A stretch of DNA of 33,770 nt from Paramagnetospirillum caucaseum. Lineage in GTDB: Bacteria > Pseudomonadota > Alphaproteobacteria > Rhodospirillales > Magnetospirillaceae. Below, piece by piece: positions 27,188 through 33,770 of the stretch. The notes beneath the pieces were generated by a model. That model worked only from the letters and a program-made list of their open reading frames with translations, was not told the DNA's origin and did no database searches. The stretch spans positions 1 through 33,770 of the forward strand of contig NZ_AONQ01000048.1 of NCBI RefSeq assembly GCF_000342045.1, written 5' to 3'. Positions within the stretch are counted from its first letter, which is position 1. The number at the start of each line of letters is the position of its first letter. A program made the translations under genes and the position numbers.

Positions 27188-28860
27188 GCCCCCTCCCCGC
27201 CACCCGTCGGCGGCGCGATGCGCCAGGCACCCTTGCCGCTGCGCTTGACCTCGTACATGGCCTTGTCGGCGCGGGCGATCAACTCCTCGATGCTTTCCAT
27301 GTCGCCGCCGCCGTGCACCGCCACGCCCAGCGAACAGCCCAGCGGCTTGTCCGCCCCGCCGGAATAGGGGTCCAGGCCCTTGGCCGCCTCCAGCAGGTCC
27401 TGGCAGCGCTTGACGGCGATGCGTTCCTCGGCGGCCTCCAGCCAGATGGCGAATTCGTCGCCGCCCAGCCGCGCCACCAGATCGATGGGCCGCGTATGCT
27501 GCAGCAGCAGGTCGCGCACCGCCAGCAGCGCCTCGTCGCCGGTCTGGTGGCCGTGCACGTCGTTGACCGCCTTGAAGTTGTCGAGGTCCACATAGATCAG
27601 CGCGGCGGGCCGCCCCTCGCGCCGCAGGCGGTGGAAGCGCCGGGCGATCTCCTCGAAGAAAGCGCGGCGGTTGAACAGCCCGGTCAGCCCGTCGGTACGC
27701 GACAGCTTGACCATGCGCTCGTGGTTGGTGATCTGCTCGGCGGCGAGGCCGACCTGATTGGCCACGTCGTCGATCAGCAGGCGGTCGTCGTCGCTCCAGG
27801 CGGCGCGGTTCATCTGCCGCCACAGCAGCACGGCGCCGTTGATGGAATGGCGGTAGCGGCAGACCGAGGCCAGCACCCGCCACTCGCCCAGATCGGCATC
27901 GTAATGGTCGGAGGCCTCGAAGGTGTCGAGCACCGGCCGGCAATCCCCGAACTGGCCGTAATCGGCCGACAGGACGAAATCGGAATCCTCGGACTGGATG
28001 CGGAAGATCTGGCAGCCGGTAGCGCCCAGCGCGCGGGCCGTGGCCTCGGCCGCCGCCTTCAGCATGTCGGCGGGGTCCACCTCGTCCCTGATGGTGCGCA
28101 CGATGTAGCTGAGCAGGCGTTCGCGGTTGTTGGCCCGGCTCAGCGCCGCGTCGCGCAGCCGCTCCTGCGTCACGTCGCGGCAGACGCCGCGGGCGCCGCG
28201 CCATTCGCCGCCATCGCCGCGGATGGGAGTGGAGGAGGCCAGCAGACACAGCGGCTGGCCGTCCGATTGCCGCATCCACACCTCGATGTCCTCGACCGGG
28301 GCCACCGCGTCGAAGGGGCCGGGGCCGTGGGTGTTTTCCTCCTGCAGCACGAACTCGGCGGGGCGGCGCCCCACCAGCTCGTCGGCGGCGAAGCCCAGCG
28401 CCCCCTTGGGGCTGACGAAGACGAAGCGCCCGTCGGCCCCGGTCTCCCAGGCGAAGTCGCTGGAAATCTCCACCAGGTCCTTGTAGCGCTGGCGGGATTC
28501 CACCAGGGCGGCCCTGAGGTTGCGCTCCAGCGTCACGTCGCGGCCGAACAGGATGACCTGGCCGCCCTCGGCGGGAATGGAGACCAGATCGAGGATCAGG
28601 GTACCGCCGGTGGCAAGCTGCAGGCTTTCCACCGAGGTGGCGCCCGGCTGGGCCAGCAGGGCGTCGAGGCAGGCCAGCCGCCCCTGCGCCACCGCCAGGG
28701 CCAGCGGCTCGGCCCGCTGGTTGGCGGCCAGGATGGTCCCGTCGCGGTCGAGCAGCACCGCCGGCCCGGGAAGAGCGCTCAATCCCTCGGCTCCCAGAAC
28801 CATGGCGGCACGTCCGCCTGCCGGCGGCTTGCCTCGCTGTTTTTCGCCTGTCGCGCTCAT
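27184..28860 (-). CDS. Diguanylate cyclase with PAS, PAS and GAF sensory domains
   Basis: 558 residues from ATG 28858-28860 (AGGA at 4-nt spacing). A GTG at 28884 has a stronger AGGAGGGGAG site and would add eight residues. No membrane helix is visible. A first PAS domain lies at about 25-120 ('AVLLDRDGTILAANQRAE'), a second at about 125-240 with 'SRQRYKDLVEISSDFAWETG' and a PAC-like 'GARGVCRDVTQERLRD', and a GAF domain at about 255-385. The GGDEF domain (about 385-550) has 'DGLTGLFNRRAFFEE', the intact catalytic GGDEF at 466-470 and the inhibitory RxxD site at 457-460 ('RPID'). It should make c-di-GMP, under feedback control. The partner gene is DUF2336. Confidence 0.94.
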   Translation of the reverse strand: MSATGEKQRGKPPAGGRAAMVLGAEGLSALPGPAVLLDRDGTILAANQRAEPLALAVAQGRLACLDALLAQPGATSVESLQLATGGTLILDLVSIPAEGGQVILFGRDVTLERNLRAALVESRQRYKDLVEISSDFAWETGADGRFVFVSPKGALGFAADELVGRRPAEFVLQEENTHGPGPFDAVAPVEDIEVWMRQSDGQPLCLLASSTPIRGDGGEWRGARGVCRDVTQERLRDAALSRANNRERLLSYIVRTIRDEVDPADMLKAAAEATARALGATGCQIFRIQSEDSDFVLSADYGQFGDCRPVLDTFEASDHYDADLGEWRVLASVCRYRHSINGAVLLWRQMNRAAWSDDDRLLIDDVANQVGLAAEQITNHERMVKLSRTDGLTGLFNRRAFFEEIARRFHRLRREGRPAALIYVDLDNFKAVNDVHGHQTGDEALLAVRDLLLQHTRPIDLVARLGGDEFAIWLEAAEERIAVKRCQDLLEAAKGLDPYSGGADKPLGCSLGVAVHGGGDMESIEELIARADKAMYEVKRSGKGAWRIAPPTGGGEGA

Positions 28861-28978
28861 CGGTCCTGGATTCCCGGCCGTCACGTCCCACTCCCCTCCT
28901 ACCATAGGTATAGGCACTTAACGATCCCCTAAAGGGCTTGATCTTGCCATGGGCGCCGGGGCGCGCTACGTCTTGCCC

Positions 28979-29668
28979 ATGGACAAGGATTTCCCCGACC
29001 TGTCGCGCATCGAGACCTGGGTCTTCGACCTGGACAACACGCTGTATCCGGCGTCGTCCAGCCTGTTCCCCCAGATCGACGTGCGCATGCGCCGCTTCAT
29101 CGCCGACCGCCTGCACCTGTCGCTGGACGAGGCCTTCGCCCTGCAGAAGCGCTATTACCGCGAATTCGGCACCACGCTGCGCGGCCTGATGCTGATGCAC
29201 CGGATTGAGCCCGAGGCGTTCTTAAGCTTCGTCCACGACATCGACTGCACGGTGCTGGACGCCGCCCCCCGGCTGGACGCCGCCCTGGCGGGGCTGGCGG
29301 GGCGCAAGCTGATCTTCACCAACGGATCGGAGCGCCACGCCGAGAACGTGCTGGCCCGCCTGGGGCTGACCCGGCACTTCGAAGGCATCTTCGACATCCG
29401 GGCGGCGCGCTTCATCCCCAAACCCGAGCCCGAATGCTATCGGCTGATGATCGATCGCCACTCCGTCGATCCCAGGGCCGCGCTGATGGTCGAGGATATC
29501 CACCGCAACCTGCGCCCTGCCGCCGCCATCGGCATGACCACCCTGTGGGTCAAGGAGGACGGGCACCCCGACACCGAGGTGCTGGGCCAGGATTCCGGCG
29601 ACCTTGCCCATGTCCACCACGTCACCGACGACCTTGCCGCCTGGCTGGAGCGAGCGGCGCGGGGCTGA
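28979..29668 (+). CDS. Pyrimidine 5'-nucleotidase-like HAD hydrolase
   Basis: 229 residues from ATG 28979; an in-frame ATG at 28949 would add ten residues, and neither start has a clear ribosome site. HAD motif I 'ETWVFDLDNTLYP' gives D17 and D19, motif II 'LIFTNGSERHA', then 'FIPKPEPECY' and 'MVEDIHRNLRPAAAIGM' as motifs III/IV. The helical cap (about 25-95) matches the SDT1/Phm8-type pyrimidine nucleotidases, which dephosphorylate UMP/CMP or related compounds. The exact substrate cannot be fixed from sequence. It is divergent from the cyclase gene, with about 90-120 nt between their starts. No terminator is visible between it and the opposing tRNA gene. Confidence 0.85.
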   Translation: MDKDFPDLSRIETWVFDLDNTLYPASSSLFPQIDVRMRRFIADRLHLSLDEAFALQKRYYREFGTTLRGLMLMHRIEPEAFLSFVHDIDCTVLDAAPRLDAALAGLAGRKLIFTNGSERHAENVLARLGLTRHFEGIFDIRAARFIPKPEPECYRLMIDRHSVDPRAALMVEDIHRNLRPAAAIGMTTLWVKEDGHPDTEVLGQDSGDLAHVHHVTDDLAAWLERAARG

Positions 29669-29714
29669 GGCCGCCTGGCGGGCGAAGGCGCTCAGGGTTC
29701 AAGCCAGCAGATTT

Positions 29715-29799
29715 TGGTGGCCCCTGCCGGGATCGAACCGGCACGCCCGAAGGCGAGCGATTTTAAGTCGCTTGCGTCTACCAGTTCCGCCAAGGGGCC
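29715..29799 (-). tRNA. tRNA-Leu (anticodon TAA)
   Basis: The minus strand folds as a class II tRNA of 85 nt. The acceptor stem pairs GGCCCCT (29799-29793) with AGGGGCC, followed by discriminator A and an encoded CCA at 29717-29715. The anticodon stem AGCGA/TCGCT encloses loop CTTAAAA, giving anticodon TAA for UUA/UUG. The long variable arm (CTCGCCTTCGGGCGT region) and the T loop GGTTCGATCC are intact. It lies between the HAD gene and secA, read against both. Confidence 0.96.
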
Positions 29800-29833
29800 T
29801 TGGGGGAGTCCGCCCCGACCGGGCGGTGCCGCC

Positions 29834-29862
29834 CTTATACCCCAGCCGCGCCCGCCCCCCAA
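29834..29862 (-). promoter_or_regulatory. Promoter of tRNA-Leu
   Basis: On the minus strand TTGGGG (29862-29857), a 17-nt spacer and TATAAG (29839-29834) lie about 35 nt upstream of the mature tRNA 5' end. The region just after the -10 is all G/C, a discriminator type usual for stable-RNA promoters under stringent control. Predicted only. Confidence 0.55.
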
Positions 29863-29900
29863 GTCCCGGCATTCCATCCGCCGCAAAACGGCCCGCGAGA

Positions 29901-29929
29901 TTGACAGATGGCGGGCCGGCCTCTATCTC
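29901..29929 (+). promoter_or_regulatory. Candidate sigma-70 promoter for secA
   Basis: A perfect TTGACA (29901-29906) followed after 17 nt by TATCTC (29924-29929), a weak -10. Transcription would start near 29936 and leave a leader of about 50 nt that contains a 6-bp hairpin, AGGCCC-CATTC-GGGCCT (29944-29960). Confidence 0.45.
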
Positions 29930-29986
29930 TTGCCGGTCGCAATAGGCCCCATTCGGGCCTGCTCTCATTATTCTTGGGGAAGCTTC

Positions 29987-32686
<2,700 letters not shown>

Positions 32687-32691
32687 GCGAG

Positions 32692-32738
32692 CCCCCACCC
32701 CGACCCTCCCCCGCCAAGGTGAGGGGGACCGGGGACCG
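32692..32738. repeat. Imperfect inverted repeat downstream of secA
   Basis: A C-rich arm (CCCCGACCCTCCCCC) is followed by GCCAAGG and a G-rich arm (GAGGGGGACCGGGGA) that pairs with it imperfectly. The 'cccccgccaagg' core resembles a common interspersed repeat of high-GC proteobacteria. It precedes the terminator hairpin; only one copy is in the window. Confidence 0.4.
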
Positions 32739-32747
32739 ACAAAAAGA

Positions 32748-32777
32748 AAGGGCGGGAAGCTTTCGCTTCCCGCCCTT
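32748..32777. terminator. Bidirectional Rho-independent terminator between secA and hbd
   Basis: A perfect 13-bp stem, AAGGGCGGGAAGC with GCTTCCCGCCCTT, around a TTTC loop. On the minus strand the stem is followed by TTCTTTTT, a good terminator for the dehydrogenase transcript; on the plus strand the tail (CTCTTG) is poorer, so secA termination is probably less efficient. Confidence 0.85.
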
Positions 32778-32797
32778 CTCTTGTCCAGCGGCCCCGC

Positions 32798-33676
32798 TTA
32801 GCGGGTCGGAACCGGAACCTCGCCGGTGTAGTCGTAGAAGCCGCGGCCGGTCTTGCGGCCCAGCCAGCCGGCCTCGACATACTTCACCAGCAGCGGGCAG
32901 GGGCGGTACTTGGTGTCGGCCAGACCGTCATGCAGCACCTGCATCACCGCCAGGCAGGTGTCCAGGCCGATGAAATCGGCCAGTTCCAGCGGGCCCATGG
33001 GATGGTTGGCGCCCAGCTTCATGGCGGTGTCGATGCAGGTCACCGAACCGACGCCCTCGTACAGGGTGTAGACGGCCTCGTTGATCATCGGCAGCAGGAT
33101 GCGGTTGACGATGAAAGCCGGGAAGTCTTCGGCCGAAACCGGCTTCTTGCCCAGCTTCAGGGTCATCTCGCGCACCAGGGAGAAAGTCTCCTCGCTGGTG
33201 GCGATGCCGCGGATCAGCTCGACCAGCTGCATGACCGGCACCGGGTTCATGAAGTGCATGCCCATGAACTTGGCGGGGCGGTCGGTGGCGGCGCCCAGAC
33301 GGGTGATGGACAGCGATGAGGTGTTCGACGCGATGTGGGCCTCGGGCTTCAGCACCGGACAGAGCTGGGCGAAGATGGCCCGCTTGATCTTCTCGTCCTC
33401 GGTGGCGGCCTCGATGACCAGATCACTATCGGCGAAATCGGCATAGGCGGTGGTCGGCTTGATGCGGCCGAGCGTGGCGGCCTTGTCGGCCTCGGTCAGC
33501 TTGCCCTTGGCAACGGCGCGGTCCAGGTTCTTGGTGATGGTGCCGAGGCCCCTCTTCAGGGCTTCGTCGCTGATGTCGAGCAGGATGATGTCGAAACCGG
33601 CTGCGGCGCAGACATGGGCGATACCATTGCCCATCTGGCCCGCGCCGATAATACCGATCTTCTTGATAGCAGTCAT
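32798..33676 (-). CDS. hbd: 3-hydroxybutyryl-CoA dehydrogenase
   Basis: 292 residues from ATG 33674-33676, with GGGAG about 8 nt upstream. The N-terminal Rossmann fold has 'KIGIIGAGQMGNGIAHVCAAAG' elements with GAGQMG at 11-16. 'ASNTSSLSI' (116-124) is the substrate-side loop, and 'MGMHFMNPVPVMQLVEL' contains catalytic H141 and E153. The C-terminal helical domain ('NHPMGPLELADFIGLD', 'GWLGRKTGRGFYDY') is complete. It interconverts acetoacetyl-CoA and 3-hydroxybutyryl-CoA with NAD(P)H, in fatty-acid or polyhydroxybutyrate-linked metabolism. The gene follows a probable etfA by 48 nt, and it ends in the 32748 terminator. Confidence 0.95.
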   Translation of the reverse strand: MTAIKKIGIIGAGQMGNGIAHVCAAAGFDIILLDISDEALKRGLGTITKNLDRAVAKGKLTEADKAATLGRIKPTTAYADFADSDLVIEAATEDEKIKRAIFAQLCPVLKPEAHIASNTSSLSITRLGAATDRPAKFMGMHFMNPVPVMQLVELIRGIATSEETFSLVREMTLKLGKKPVSAEDFPAFIVNRILLPMINEAVYTLYEGVGSVTCIDTAMKLGANHPMGPLELADFIGLDTCLAVMQVLHDGLADTKYRPCPLLVKYVEAGWLGRKTGRGFYDYTGEVPVPTR

Positions 33677-33724
33677 TATTGGGCTCCCGGATGGTAGGGC
33701 GTTTGCCTTAGGGCAGGGTGAAAA

Positions 33725-33770
33725 CTACTTGTTGAGTTCGGTGGCCAGTTCCGGCAACACCTTGAAGAGG
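33725..33770 (-). CDS. etfA: Probable electron transfer flavoprotein alpha subunit, last residues (5' part outside window)
   Basis: Reading the minus strand from the window edge gives a short open segment ending in 'LFKVLPELATELNK' and a TAG at 33727-33725. This is the normal end of EtfA proteins ('DLF..VPEL...L'), and etfA commonly lies directly upstream of a 3-hydroxybutyryl-CoA dehydrogenase in alphaproteobacteria. Only about 14 codons are visible, so the call is tentative. Confidence 0.6.
   Translation of the reverse strand, partial: LFKVLPELATELNK

Noticed and set aside
25904-29200. Apparent 1098-codon protein ending in DUF2336, as a possible fusion
   Set aside because: Everything upstream of the GTG at 27187 is the wrong frame of the diguanylate cyclase gene, and the GTG has a good ribosome site.

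Overview
The window is a very G+C-rich, tightly packed stretch of bacterial chromosome. The gene content (nadA-nadC-nadB order, DUF2336 next to a diguanylate cyclase, class 2 PyrD, SlyD, bactofilin downstream of an M23 peptidase, SecA with a C-terminal zinc motif) fits an alphaproteobacterium of the Rhodospirillales, most like Magnetospirillum or a close relative. That placement is my inference from family recognition, not from a search. I see no phage, insertion sequence, CRISPR array, origin or clear pseudogene. No gene-free gap exceeds about 215 bp.

Layout. 1-5068 (+): three envelope-type genes in one operon: the end of a DUF58 protein, a BatA-N-terminus/DUF4159 membrane protein, and a membrane protein with a VWA-like and a glutamine-amidotransferase-like region. 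They are joined by 4-nt overlaps. 5225-7879 (+): M23 peptidase, bactofilin and a CorA-type metal channel, again overlapping. 7882-8316 (-): a small ABM-like protein. 8433-10276 (+): a TPR/glycosyltransferase-like protein and SlyD. A palindromic repeat follows. 10442-12974 (+): dapD-dapE and a small membrane protein (lysine/peptidoglycan precursor synthesis). 13080-18438 (-): tpx, a small membrane protein, a secreted FliL-like protein, a lone cyclic-nucleotide-binding domain protein and nadB-nadC-nadA (de novo NAD synthesis). 18649-19074 (+): a lone receiver protein whose 3' end overlaps that of a Ca2+-type P-ATPase (-), which itself overlaps a LuxR-type response regulator (-).

22524-25837 (+): DUF952, pyrD, a class IIA HAD phosphatase and a ferredoxin-NADP+ reductase. 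25904-28860 (-): a PAS/PAS/GAF/GGDEF diguanylate cyclase translationally coupled to a DUF2336 repeat protein. 28979-29668 (+): a HAD nucleotidase. 29715-29799 (-): tRNA-Leu(TAA). 29987-32686 (+): secA. 32798-33770 (-): 3-hydroxybutyryl-CoA dehydrogenase and the last codons of a probable etfA.

Most of the window is housekeeping. The most interesting non-coding signal is a two-copy compound-hairpin repeat. Its copies lie in opposite orientation, each exactly between two convergent genes (12974/13080 and 25837/25904). Other items worth a look are the coupled diguanylate cyclase-DUF2336 pair, the P-ATPase with a single SPCA-like cation site, the lone cyclic-nucleotide-binding protein in the nad operon, and the palindrome/G-tract leader of the peptidase-bactofilin operon.
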